Source: Oasisia sp. SBJ-2009 (Eukaryota > Annelida > Polychaeta > Sabellida > Siboglinidae). Taken from it: DNA of 64,000 bases. Where the stretch lies: assembly GCA_964017155.1 (NCBI GenBank), contig OZ024861.1, positions 186,001 to 250,000 of the forward strand. Reading direction: 5' to 3'. Shown piece by piece: positions 52,401-64,000 of this stretch; within the stretch, counting starts at the first letter, position 1; the number at the start of each line of letters is the position of its first letter. The position numbers and the translations under genes were made by a program. The notes beneath the pieces are model-generated. The model saw nothing but the letters and a program-made list of their open reading frames with translations. It had not been told where the DNA came from and did no database searches.

Positions 52401-53459
52401 TATCAAATGTTGGTAAAATACTAATATAATAGCAACATTGAGGTGGGTCCGACTTGTACATAAGTGCCAAATAGTGAAATACTGAAAACAAATTGGGAGT
52501 ATACGTGCTTTTATGAGAGAGTGCGCGTGAAGTTGCGCGCCCGCAAGTGTAGGCATTTATGTACAAGTCGGGCCCACCTCAATTTTGGTATTATAACTCT
52601 ATCTTTGCCAACATTTGATACTTGATTTTGTTAATTCAATCAATTATATTCATCTTGCGCATATTAATGTTTTATATACAGCGCGTCTTAGCAGACTTTT
52701 GAGGTCGAAAAGACAGCGTGGTCGGCATAAACAAACTGTTTATCGCTCATTTCATATGCACAGCGCAGTAACATGCACCTCTTCGCTTGCGACTGGCACA
52801 ATTCGCGCTGTCTTTTCGACCTCAAAAGTTTGCCAAGACGCGCTGTTTATAAAACATAAATACGCGCAAGATGATTATAATTGAATGAATTAATTTAATC
52901 AAGTATCAAATGTTGGCAAAAATACTGATATAATAGCAACATTGAGGTGTTTCCGACTTGTACATAAGTGCCAAATAGTGAAATACTGAAAACAAATTGA
53001 GAGTATACGTGCTTTTATGAGAGATTGCGCGTGAAGGTACGCGCCCGCAAGTGTTGGCACTTATGTACAAGTCGGGCCCACCTCAATTTTGGTATCATAA
53101 CTGTATTTTTGCCAACATTTGATACTTGATTTTGTAAATTCAATCAATTATATTCATCTTGCGCATATTTATGTTTTATATACAGCGCGTCTTAGCATAC
53201 TTTTGAGGCCGAAAAGACAGCGCGGTCGGCATAAACAAACTGTTTATCGCTCATTTCATATGCTCAGCGCAGTGACATGCACCGCTGCGCTTGCGACTGG
53301 AAAAATCGCGCTGTCTTTACGACCTCAAAAGTTTCCCAAGACGCGCTGTTTATAAAACATAAATACGCGCAAGATGATTATAATTGAATGAATTAATTTA
53401 ATCAAGTATCAAATGTTGGTAAAAATACTGATATAATAGCAACATTGAGGTGGGTCCGA
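46413..53459 (+). repeat. 7047-bp block, copy 1 (14 monomers)
   Basis: Unit starts are 46413, 46917, 47421, 47924, 48428, 48931, 49435, 49939, 50442, 50946, 51449, 51952, 52453 and 52957. The block includes a dimer (47421-48427, M3 missing), a gtacttaagtg variant at the start of 49435, an M3/M1 hybrid at 50946 (tatcctaac with alpha body), gaattaattaattt with ggcaacaatac near 51376-51417, a 501-bp unit at 51952 and a gamma unit at 52453. Each structural oddity recurs 7047 bp later. The exact left edge is uncertain because M2 units before and after are alike. Confidence 0.92.
51952..52452 (+). repeat. 501-bp alpha unit with two one-base deletions
   Basis: This H1-alpha unit has gtacgggcccgc in loop A, ccgaaaaacagcg (one base lost against ccgaaaagacagcg) near 52204-52216 and ggtaaaatactaat (one base lost) near 52411-52424. 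Identical copies occur at 58999-59499 and 61514-62014, which makes it a convenient marker for the duplicated blocks. Confidence 0.92.
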
Positions 53460-56400
53460 CTTGTACATAAGTGCCAAATAGTGAAATACTGAAAACAAAT
53501 TGGGAGTATACGTGCTTTTATGAGAGAGTGCGCGTGAAGTTGCGCGCCCGCAAGTGTAGGCATTTATGTACAAGTCGGGCCCACCTCAATTTTGGTATTA
53601 TAACTGTATCTTTGCCAACATTTGATACTTGATTTTGTTAATTCAATCAATTATAATCATCTGGCGCATATTAATGTTTTATATACAGCGCGTCTTAGCA
53701 GACTTTTGAGGTCGAAAAGACAGCGTGGTCGGCATAAACAAACTGTTTATCGCTCATTTCATATGCACAGCGCAGTAACATGCACCGCTGCGCTTGCGAC
53801 TGGCACAAATCGCGCTGTCTTTTCGACCTCAAAAGTTTGCCAAGACGCGCTGTTTATAGAACATAAATACGCGCAAGATGATTAAAATTGAATGAATTAA
53901 TTTAATCAAGTATCAAATGTTGGCAAAAATACTGATATAATAGCAACATTGAGGTGTTTCCGACTTGTACATAAGTGCCAAATAGTGAAATACTGAAAAC
54001 AAATTGAGAGTATACGTGCTTTTATGAGAGATTGCGCGTGAAGGTACGCGCCCGCAAGTGTTGGCACTTATGTACAAGTCGGGCCCACCTCAATTTTGGT
54101 ATCCTAACTGTATTTTTGCCAACATTTGATACTTGATTTTGTTAATTCAATCAATTATAATCATCTGGCGCATATTAATGTTTTATATACAGCGCGTCTT
54201 AGCAGACTTTTGAGGTCGAAAAGACAGCGTGGTCGGCATAAACAAACTGTTTATCGCTCATTTCATATGCACAGCGCAGTAACATGCACCGCTGCGCTTG
54301 CGACTGGCACAAATCGCGCTGTCTTTTCGACCTCAAAAGTTTGCCAAGACGCGCTGTTTATAGAACATAAATACGCGCAAGATGATTAAAATTGAATGAA
54401 TTAATTTAATCAAGTATCAAATGTTGGCAAAAATACTGATATAATAGCAACATTGAGGTGTTTCCGACTTGTACATAAGTGCCAAATAGTGAAATACTGA
54501 AAACAAATTGAGAGTATACGTGCTTTTATGAGAGATTGCGCGTGAAGGTACGCGCCCGCAAGTGTTGGCACTTATGTACAAGTCGGGCCCACCTCAATTT
54601 TGGTATCATAACTGTATTTTTGCCAACATTTGATACTTGATTTTGTTAATTCAATCAATTATATTCATCTTGCGCATATTTATGTTTTATATACAGCGCG
54701 TCTTAGCAGACTTTTGAGGCCGAAAAGACAGCGCGGTCGGCATAAACAAACTGTTTATCGCTCATTTCATATGCTCAGCGCAGTGACATGCACCGCTGCG
54801 CTTGCGACTGGAAAAATCGCGCTGTCTTTTCGACCTCAAAAGTTTGCCAAGACGCGCTGTTTATAAAACATAAATACGCGCAAGATGATTATAATTGAAT
54901 GAATTAATTTAATCAAGTATCAAATGTTGGCAAAAATACTGATATAATAGCAACATTGAGGTGGGTCCGACTTGTACATAAGTGCCAAATAGTGAAATAC
55001 TGAAAACAAATTGGGAGTATACGTGCTTTTATGAGAGAGTGCGCGTGAAGTTGCGCGCCCGCAAGTGTAGGCATTTATGTACAAGTCGGGCCCACCTCAA
55101 TTTTGGTATTATAACTGTATCTTTGCCAACATTTGATACTTGATTTTGTTAATTCAATCAATTATAATCATCTGGCGCATATTAATGTTTTATATACAGC
55201 GCGTCTTAGCAGACTTTTGAGGTCGAAAAGACAGCGTGGTCGGCATAAACAAACTGTTTATCGCTCATTTCATATGCACAGCGCAGTAACATGCACCGCT
55301 GCGCTTGCGACTGGCACAAATCGCGCTGTCTTTTCGACCTCAAAAGTTTGCCAAGACGCGCTGTTTATAGAACATAAATACGCGCAAGATGATTAAAATT
55401 GAATGAATTAATTTAATCAAGTATCAAATGTTGGCAAAAATACTGATATAATAGCAACATTGAGGTGTTTCCGACTTGTACATAAGTGCCAAATAGTGAA
55501 ATACTGAAAACAAATTGAGAGTATACGTGCTTTTATGAGAGATTGCGCGTGAAGGTACGCGCCCGCAAGTGTTGGCACTTATGTACAAGTCGGGCCCACC
55601 TCAATTTTGGTATCATAACTGTATTTTTGCCAACATTTGATACTTGATTTTGTTAATTCAATCAATTATATTCATCTTGCGCATATTTATGTTTTATATA
55701 CAGCGCGTCTTAGCAGACTTTTGAGGCCGAAAAGACAGCGCGGTCGGCATAAACAAACTGTTTATCGCTCATTTCATATGCTCAGCGCAGTGACATGCAC
55801 CGCTGCGCTTGCGACTGGAAAAATCGCGCTGTCTTTTCGACCTCAAAAGTTTGCCAAGACGCGCTGTTTATAAAACATAAATACGCGCAAGATGATTATA
55901 ATTGAATGAATTAATTTAATCAAGTATCAAATGTTGGCAAAAATACTGATATAATAGCAACATTGAGGTGGGTCCGACTTGTACATAAGTGCCAAATAGT
56001 GAAATACTGAAAACAAATTGGGAGTATACGTGCTTTTATGAGAGAGTGCGCGTGAAGTTGCGCGCCCGCAAGTGTAGGCATTTATGTACAAGTCGGGCCC
56101 ACCTCAATTTTGGTATTATAACTGTATCTTTGCCAACATTTGATACTTGATTTTGTTAATTCAATCAATTATAATCATCTGGCGCATATTAATGTTTTAT
56201 ATACAGCGCGTCTTAGCAGACTTTTGAGGTCGAAAAGACAGCGTGGTCGGCATAAACAAACTGTTTATCGCTCATTTCATATGCACAGCGCAGTAACATG
56301 CACCGCTGCGCTTGCGACTGGCACAAATCGCGCTGTCTTTTCGACCTCAAAAGTTTGCCAAGACGCGCTGTTTATAGAACATAAATACGCGCAAGATGAT

Positions 56401-59400
56401 TAAAATTGAATGAATTAATTTAATCAAGTATCAAATGTTGGCAAAAATACTGATATAATAGCAACATTGAGGTGTTTCCGACTTGTACTTAAGTGCCAAA
56501 TAGTGAAATACTGAAAACAAATTGAGAGTATACGTGCTTTTATGAGAGATTGCGCGTGAAGGTACGCGCCCGCAAGTGTTGGCACTTATGTACAAGTCGG
56601 GCCCACCTCAATTTTGGTATCCTAACTGTATTTTTGCCAACATTTGATACTTGATTTTGTTAATTCAATCAATTATAATCATCTGGCGCATATTAATGTT
56701 TTATATACAGCGCGTCTTAGCAGACTTTTGAGGTCGAAAAGACAGCGTGGTCGGCATAAACAAACTGTTTATCGCTCATTTCATATGCACAGCGCAGTAA
56801 CATGCACCGCTGCGCTTGCGACTGGCACAAATCGCGCTGTCTTTTCGACCTCAAAAGTTTGCCAAGACGCGCTGTTTATAGAACATAAATACGCGCAAGA
56901 TGATTAAAATTGAATGAATTAATTTAATCAAGTATCAAATGTTGGCAAAAATACTGATATAATAGCAACATTGAGGTGTTTCCGACTTGTACATAAGTGC
57001 CAAATAGTGAAATACTGAAAACAAATTGAGAGTATACGTGCTTTTATGAGAGATTGCGCGTGAAGGTACGCGCCCGCAAGTGTTGGCACTTATGTACAAG
57101 TCGGGCCCACCTCAATTTTGGTATCATAACTGTATTTTTGCCAACATTTGATACTTGATTTTGTTAATTCAATCAATTATATTCATCTTGCGCATATTTA
57201 TGTTTTATATACAGCGCGTCTTAGCAGACTTTTGAGGCCGAAAAGACAGCGCGGTCGGCATAAACAAACTGTTTATCGCTCATTTCATATGCTCAGCGCA
57301 GTGACATGCACCGCTGCGCTTGCGACTGGAAAAATCGCGCTGTCTTTTCGACCTCAAAAGTTTGCCAAGACGCGCTGTTTATAAAACATAAATACGCGCA
57401 AGATGATTATAATTGAATGAATTAATTTAATCAAGTATCAAATGTTGGCAAAAATACTGATATAATAGCAACATTGAGGTGGGTCCGACTTGTACATAAG
57501 TGCCAAATAGTGAAATACTGAAAACAAATTGGGAGTATACGTGCTTTTATGAGAGAGTGCGCGTGAAGTTGCGCGCCCGCAAGTGTAGGCATTTATGTAC
57601 AAGTCGGGCCCACCTCAATTTTGGTATTATAACTGTATCTTTGCCAACATTTGATACTTGATTTTGTTAATTCAATCAATTATAATCATCTGGCGCATAT
57701 TAATGTTTTATATACAGCGCGTCTTAGCAGACTTTTGAGGTCGAAAAGACAGCGTGGTCGGCATAAACAAACTGTTTATCGCTCATTTCATATGCACAGC
57801 GCAGTAACATGCACCGCTGCGCTTGCGACTGGCACAAATCGCGCTGTCTTTTCGACCTCAAAAGTTTGCCAAGACGCGCTGTTTATAGAACATAAATACG
57901 CGCAAGATGATTAAAATTGAATGAATTAATTTAATCAAGTATCAAATGTTGGCAAAAATACTGATATAATAGCAACATTGAGGTGTTTCCGACTTGTACA
58001 TAAGTGCCAAATAGTGAAATACTGAAAACAAATTGAGAGTATACGTGCTTTTATGAGAGATTGCGCGTGAAGGTACGCGCCCGCAAGTGTTGGCACTTAT
58101 GTACAAGTCGGGCCCACCTCAATTTTGGTATCATAACTGTATTTTTGCCAACATTTGATACTTGATTTTGTTAATTCAATCAATTATATTCATCTTGCGC
58201 ATATTTATGTTTTATATACAGCGCGTCTTAGCAGACTTTTGAGGCCGAAAAGACAGCGCGGTCGGCATAAACAAACTGTTTATCGCTCATTTCATATGCT
58301 CAGCGCAGTGACATGCACCGCTGCGCTTGCGACTGGAAAAATCGCGCTGTCTTTTCGACCTCAAAAGTTTGCCAAGACGCGCTGTTTATAAAACATAAAT
58401 ACGCGCAAGATGATTATAATTGAATTAATTAATTTAATCAAGTATCAAATGTTGGCAACAATACTGATATAATAGCAACATTGAGGTGTTTCCGACTTGT
58501 ACATCAGTGCCAAATAGTGAAATACTGAAAACAAATTGAGAGTATACGTGCTTTTATGAGAGATTGCGCGTGAAGGTACGCGCCCGCAAGTGTTGGCACT
58601 TATGTACAAGTCGGGCCCACCTCAATTTTGGTATCATAACTGTATTTTTGCAAACATTTGATACTTGATTTTGTTAATTCAATCAATTATATTCATCTTG
58701 CGCATATTTATGTTTTATATACAGCGCGTCTTAGCAGACTTTTGAGGCCGAAAAGACAGCGCGGTCGGCATAAACAAACTGTTTATCGCTCATTTCATAT
58801 GCTCAGCGCAGTGACATGCACCGCTGCGCTTGCGACTGGAAAAATCGCGCTGTCTTTTCGACCTCAAAAGTTTGCCAAGACGCGCTGTTTATAAAACATA
58901 AATACGCGCAAGATGATTATAATTGAATGAATTAATTTAATCAAGTATCAAATGTTGGCAAAAATACTGATATAATAGCAACATTGAGGTGTTTCCGACT
59001 TGTACATAAGTGCCAAATAGTGAAATACTGAAAACAAATTGAGAGTATACGTGCTTTTATGAGAGATTGCGCGTGAAGGTACGGGCCCGCAAGTGTTGGC
59101 ACTTATGTACAAGTCGGGCCCACCTCAATTTTGGTATCGTAACTGTATTTTTGCCAACATTTGATACTTGATTTTGTTAATTCAATCAATTATATTCATC
59201 TTGCGCATATTTATGTTTTATATACAGCGCGTCTTAGCAGACTTTTGAGGCCGAAAAACAGCGCGGTCGGCATAAACAAACTGTTTATCGCTCATTTCAT
59301 ATGCTCAGCGCAATGACATGCACCGCTGCGCTTGCGACTGGAAAAATCGCGCTGTCTTTTCGACCTCAAAAGTTTGCCAAGACGCGCTGTTTATAAAACA

Positions 59401-60506
59401 TAAATACGCGCAAGATGATTATAATTGAATGAATTAATTTAATCAAGTATCAAATGTTGGTAAAATACTAATATAATAGCAACATTGAGGTGGGTCCGAC
59501 TTGTACATAAGTGCCAAATAGTGAAATACTGAAAACAAATTGGGAGTATACGTGCTTTTATGAGAGAGTGCGCGTGAAGTTGCGCGCCCGCAAGTGTAGG
59601 CATTTATGTACAAGTCGGGCCCACCTCAATTTTGGTATTATAACTCTATCTTTGCCAACATTTGATACTTGATTTTGTTAATTCAATCAATTATATTCAT
59701 CTTGCGCATATTAATGTTTTATATACAGCGCGTCTTAGCAGACTTTTGAGGTCGAAAAGACAGCGTGGTCGGCATAAACAAACTGTTTATCGCTCATTTC
59801 ATATGCACAGCGCAGTAACATGCACCTCTTCGCTTGCGACTGGCACAATTCGCGCTGTCTTTTCGACCTCAAAAGTTTGCCAAGACGCGCTGTTTATAAA
59901 ACATAAATACGCGCAAGATGATTATAATTGAATGAATTAATTTAATCAAGTATCAAATGTTGGCAAAAATACTGATATAATAGCAACATTGAGGTGTTTC
60001 CGACTTGTACATAAGTGCCAAATAGTGAAATACTGAAAACAAATTGAGAGTATACGTGCTTTTATGAGAGATTGCGCGTGAAGGTACGCGCCCGCAAGTG
60101 TTGGCACTTATGTACAAGTCGGGCCCACCTCAATTTTGGTATCATAACTGTATTTTTGCCAACATTTGATACTTGATTTTGTAAATTCAATCAATTATAT
60201 TCATCTTGCGCATATTTATGTTTTATATACAGCGCGTCTTAGCATACTTTTGAGGCCGAAAAGACAGCGCGGTCGGCATAAACAAACTGTTTATCGCTCA
60301 TTTCATATGCTCAGCGCAGTGACATGCACCGCTGCGCTTGCGACTGGAAAAATCGCGCTGTCTTTTCGACCTCAAAAGTTTCCCAAGACGCGCTGTTTAT
60401 AAAACATAAATACGCGCAAGATGATTATAATTGAATGAATTAATTTAATCAAGTATCAAATGTTGGTAAAAATACTGATATAATAGCAACATTGAGGTGG
60501 GTCCGA
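53460..60506 (+). repeat. 7047-bp block, copy 2 (14 monomers)
   Basis: Unit starts are 53460, 53964, 54468, 54971, 55475, 55978, 56482, 56986, 57489, 57993, 58496, 58999, 59500 and 60004, each 7047 bp after its partner. The differences I can see from copy 1 are single bases: 47879 t versus 54926 g, 51086 c versus 58133 a, 51605 c versus 58652 a, and 53319 a versus 60366 t. So few differences in 7 kb indicate a very recent duplication. Confidence 0.92.
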
Positions 60507-61010
60507 CTTGTACATAAGTGCCAAATAGTGAAATACTGAAAACAAATTGGGAGTATACGTGCTTTTATGAGAGAGTGCGCGTGAAGTTGCGCGCCCGCAA
60601 GTGTAGGCATTTATGTACAAGTCGGGCCCACCTCAATTTTGGTATTATAACTGTATCTTTGCCAACATTTGATACTTGATTTTGTTAATTCAATCAATTA
60701 TAATCATCTGGCGCATATTAATGTTTTATATACAGCGCGTCTTAGCAGACTTTTGAGGTCGAAAAGACAGCGTGGTCGGCATAAACAAACTGTTTATCGC
60801 TCATTTCATATGCACAGCGCAGTAACATGCACCGCTGCGCTTGCGACTGGCACAAATCGCGCTGTCTTTTCGACCTCAAAAGTTTGCCAAGACGCGCTGT
60901 TTATAGAACATAAATACGCGCAAGATGATTAAAATTGAATGAATTAATTTAATCAAGTATCAAATGTTGGCAAAAATACTGATATAATAGCAACATTGAG
61001 GTGTTTCCGA
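58496..61010 (+). repeat. 2515-bp five-monomer block, first copy
   Basis: Units are 58496 (alpha), 58999 (501 bp), 59500 (gamma), 60004 (alpha with tttgtaaatt, agcatac and gtttcccaag) and 60507 (H2-beta). The same order follows at 61011, 61514, 62015, 62519 and 63022. The first unit's head differs (gtacatcagtgcc at 58500 versus the normal form at 61014), so the breakpoint probably lies within this unit or at the preceding beta-to-H1 junction. Confidence 0.87.
58999..59499 (+). repeat. 501-bp alpha unit (second copy)
   Basis: It is the partner of 51952-52452 in the second 7047-bp block, with the same two one-base deletions and the same ctaatataatag at the 3' end. Confidence 0.9.
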
Positions 61011-63525
61011 CTTGTACATAAGTGCCAAATAGTGAAATACTGAAAACAAATTGAGAGTATACGTGCTTTTATGAGAGATTGCGCGTGAAGGTACGCGCCC
61101 GCAAGTGTTGGCACTTATGTACAAGTCGGGCCCACCTCAATTTTGGTATCATAACTGTATTTTTGCCAACATTTGATACTTGATTTTGTTAATTCAATCA
61201 ATTATATTCATCTTGCGCATATTTATGTTTTATATACAGCGCGTCTTAGCAGACTTTTGAGGCCGAAAAGACAGCGCGGTCGGCATAAACAAACTGTTTA
61301 TCGCTCATTTCATATGCTCAGCGCAGTGACATGCACCGCTGCGCTTGCGACTGGAAAAATCGCGCTGTCTTTTCGACCTCAAAAGTTTGCCAAGACGCGC
61401 TGTTTATAAAACATAAATACGCGCAAGATGATTATAATTGAATGAATTAATTTAATCAAGTATCAAATGTTGGCAAAAATACTGATATAATAGCAACATT
61501 GAGGTGTTTCCGACTTGTACATAAGTGCCAAATAGTGAAATACTGAAAACAAATTGAGAGTATACGTGCTTTTATGAGAGATTGCGCGTGAAGGTACGGG
61601 CCCGCAAGTGTTGGCACTTATGTACAAGTCGGGCCCACCTCAATTTTGGTATCGTAACTGTATTTTTGCCAACATTTGATACTTGATTTTGTTAATTCAA
61701 TCAATTATATTCATCTTGCGCATATTTATGTTTTATATACAGCGCGTCTTAGCAGACTTTTGAGGCCGAAAAACAGCGCGGTCGGCATAAACAAACTGTT
61801 TATCGCTCATTTCATATGCTCAGCGCAATGACATGCACCGCTGCGCTTGCGACTGGAAAAATCGCGCTGTCTTTTCGACCTCAAAAGTTTGCCAAGACGC
61901 GCTGTTTATAAAACATAAATACGCGCAAGATGATTATAATTGAATGAATTAATTTAATCAAGTATCAAATGTTGGTAAAATACTAATATAATAGCAACAT
62001 TGAGGTGGGTCCGACTTGTACATAAGTGCCAAATAGTGAAATACTGAAAACAAATTGGGAGTATACGTGCTTTTATGAGAGAGTGCGCGTGAAGTTGCGC
62101 GCCCGCAAGTGTAGGCATTTATGTACAAGTCGGGCCCACCTCAATTTTGGTATTATAACTCTATCTTTGCCAACATTTGATACTTGATTTTGTTAATTCA
62201 ATCAATTATATTCATCTTGCGCATATTAATGTTTTATATACAGCGCGTCTTAGCAGACTTTTGAGGTCGAAAAGACAGCGTGGTCGGCATTAACAAACTG
62301 TTTATCGCTCATTTCATATGCACAGCGCAGTAACATGCACCTCTTCGCTTGCGACTGGCACAATTCGCGCTGTCTTTTCGACCTCAAAAGTTTGCCAAGA
62401 CGCGCTGTTTATAAAACATAAATACGCGCAAGATGATTATAATTGAATGAATTAATTTAATCAAGTATCAAATGTTGGCAAAAATACTGATATAATAGCA
62501 ACATTGAGGTGTTTCCGACTTGTACATAAGTGCCAAATAGTGAAATACTGAAAACAAATTGAGAGTATACGTGCTTTTATGAGAGATTGCGCGTGAAGGT
62601 ACGCGCCCGCAAGTGTTGGCACTTATGTACAAGTCGGGCCCACCTCAATTTTGGTATCATAACTGTATTTTTGCCAACATTTGATACTTGATTTTGTAAA
62701 TTCAATCAATTATATTCATCTTGCGCATATTTATGTTTTATATACAGCGCGTCTTAGCATACTTTTGAGGCCGAAAAGACAGCGCGGTCGGCATAAACAA
62801 ACTGTTTATCGCTCATTTCATATGCTCAGCGCAGTGACATGCACCGCTGCGCTTGCGACTGGAAAAATCGCGCTGTCTTTTCGACCTCAAAAGTTTCCCA
62901 AGACGCGCTGTTTATAAAACATAAATACGCGCAAGATGATTATAATTGAATGAATTAATTTAATCAAGTATCAAATGTTGGTAAAAATACTGATATAATA
63001 GCAACATTGAGGTGGGTCCGACTTGTACATAAGTGCCAAATAGTGAAATACTGAAAACAAATTGGGAGTATACGTGCTTTTATGAGAGAGTGCGCGTGAA
63101 GTTGCGCGCCCGCAAGTGTAGGCATTTATGTACAAGTCGGGCCCACCTCAATTTTGGTATTATAACTGTATCTTTGCCAACATTTGATACTTGATTTTGT
63201 TAATTCAATCAATTATAATCATCTGGCGCATATTAATGTTTTATATACAGCGCGTCTTAGCAGACTTTTGAGGTCGAAAAGACAGCGTGGTCGGCATAAA
63301 CAAACTGTTTATCGCTCATTTCATATGCACAGCGCAGTAACATGCACCGCTGCGCTTGCGACTGGCACAAATCGCGCTGTCTTTTCGACCTCAAAAGTTT
63401 GCCAAGACGCGCTGTTTATAGAACATAAATACGCGCAAGATGATTAAAATTGAATGAATTAATTTAATCAAGTATCAAATGTTGGCAAAAATACTGATAT
63501 AATAGCAACATTGAGGTGTTTCCGA
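61011..63525 (+). repeat. 2515-bp five-monomer block, second copy
   Basis: Unit starts are 61011, 61514, 62015, 62519 and 63022. A private change, ggcattaacaaac near 62287, occurs in the gamma unit at 62015. The following unit (63526 to the window edge) is again alpha, matching 61011, so a further copy could continue outside the window. Confidence 0.87.
61514..62014 (+). repeat. 501-bp alpha unit (third copy)
   Basis: It lies 2515 bp after 58999-59499 and carries the same two deletions, which defines the nested five-monomer duplication. Confidence 0.9.
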
Positions 63526-64000
63526 CTTGTACATAAGTGCCAAATAGTGAAATACTGAAAACAAATTGAGAGTATACGTGCTTTTATGAGAGATTGCGCG
63601 TGAAGGTACGCGCCCGCAAGTGTTGGCACTTATGTACAAGTCGGGCCCACCTCAATTTTGGTATCATAACTGTATTTTTGCCAACATTTGATACTTGATT
63701 TTGTTAATTCAATCAATTATATTCATCTTGCGCATATTTATGTTTTATATACAGCGCGTCTTAGCAGACTTTTGAGGCCGAAAAGACAGCGCGGTCGGCA
63801 TAAACAAACTGTTTATCGCTCATTTCATATGCTCAGCGCAGTGACATGCACCGCTGCGCTTGCGACTGGAAAAATCGCGCTGTCTTTTCGACCTCAAAAG
63901 TTTGCCAAGACGCGCTGTTTATAAAACATAAATACGCGCAAGATGATTATAATTGAATGAATTAATTTAATCAAGTATCAAATGTTGGCAAAAATACTGA
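63526..64000 (+). repeat. Partial last unit (H1-alpha) cut by window edge
   Basis: 475 bp of a normal H1-alpha unit, ending within gcaaaaatactga of the right arm. The array continues beyond the window. Confidence 0.95.

Larger units (their letters stand above)
1..64000. repeat. Satellite DNA array, ~503-504 bp monomer, 128 units
   Basis: The whole window is a head-to-tail tandem repeat. Each unit can be phased on the motif cttgtacataagtgcc, which recurs at 1, 504, 1007, 1511, 2014, 2517, 3020 and so on to 63526. Normal unit lengths are 503 or 504 bp; the exceptions are 501, 502, 508 and 291 bp. No unit is interrupted by foreign sequence and neither edge reaches unique DNA, so the array is longer than the window. 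Units differ by subtype-diagnostic substitutions and a few small indels. High-order organisation (trimer HOR, 14-mer and 5-mer block duplications) is typical of eukaryotic heterochromatic satellites. The family is not one I recognise. No stretch over 300 bp is anything other than this repeat. Confidence 0.98.

Noticed and set aside
1..64000. CRISPR array
   Set aside because: Units are ~503 bp and abut with no unique spacers; there are no short direct repeats with variable spacers and no cas genes.
1..64000. rRNA/IGS or tRNA/snRNA tandem cluster
   Set aside because: No recognisable rRNA core, tRNA cloverleaf or pol III A/B boxes were seen; the symmetry is whole-unit, not that of a structured RNA gene.
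1..64000. Assembly artefact generating the whole periodicity
   Set aside because: Unit-specific variants, hybrids, truncated units and block duplications are too structured for simple looping of one read. However, I cannot exclude mis-assembly of near-identical stretches such as 19.2-28.3 kb or the 7047-bp duplication.
1..64000. CENP-B box or telomeric repeat within the monomer
   Set aside because: No match to the CENP-B box core pattern and no runs of TTAGGG-like repeats were seen in either strand of the consensus.

Overview
The window is one uninterrupted tandem satellite array. I count 128 head-to-tail units of about 503-504 bp: unit 1 starts at base 1, and the last, from 63526, is cut by the window edge. 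There is no unique flanking sequence, and I find no gene I would defend, no rRNA or tRNA, no CRISPR array and no autonomous transposon. This, with higher-order repeats and nested segmental duplications, points to constitutive heterochromatin of a eukaryote (centromeric, pericentromeric, subtelomeric or sex-chromosome). I do not recognise the satellite family and cannot name the species. CpG is not visibly depleted in the GC-rich patches, which fits weakly with an invertebrate having little CpG methylation.

The most unusual feature is the shape of the monomer. It is a near-complete inverted repeat with two axes of symmetry. In unit 1, a 171-nt arm (98-268), an 82-nt loop B (269-350), a 171-nt complementary arm (351-521, running into unit 2) and a 79-nt loop A (19-97) account for all 503 bases. 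The arms pair in register without net indels at about 89% identity (19 mismatches by hand count). Each unit could fold as a two-loop dumbbell, and the array can equally be read as ~250-bp half-units in alternating orientation.

Units are built from two main heads (loop A and its flanks: H1, H2) and two main bodies (arm, loop B, arm: alpha, beta), plus a rarer gamma body and mosaics. Layout: (1) 1-18205, a heterogeneous older-looking zone with mixed unit types, a 1303-bp tandem duplication (6039-8644) that carries 291-bp truncated units, and long-range duplications at offsets 8644 and 12167 bp. (2) 18206-46412, a homogeneous zone dominated by a 1511-bp trimer HOR (M1 = H1-alpha, M2 = H2-beta, M3 = H1-beta), with a few one-monomer losses or gains. 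(3) 46413-60506, two tandem copies of a 7047-bp, 14-monomer block that differ at very few bases. (4) 60507-64000, a further 2515-bp, 5-monomer duplication nested on the end of the second copy.

Recurrent open frames of 78-89 codons sit in nearly every unit, but almost all begin at TTG, lie inside the palindrome and vary with the satellite subtype. I treat them as chance open frames. The likely processes are unequal crossing-over and block amplification of a foldback (possibly MITE-derived) unit. A transcribed copy would form long hairpin RNA.
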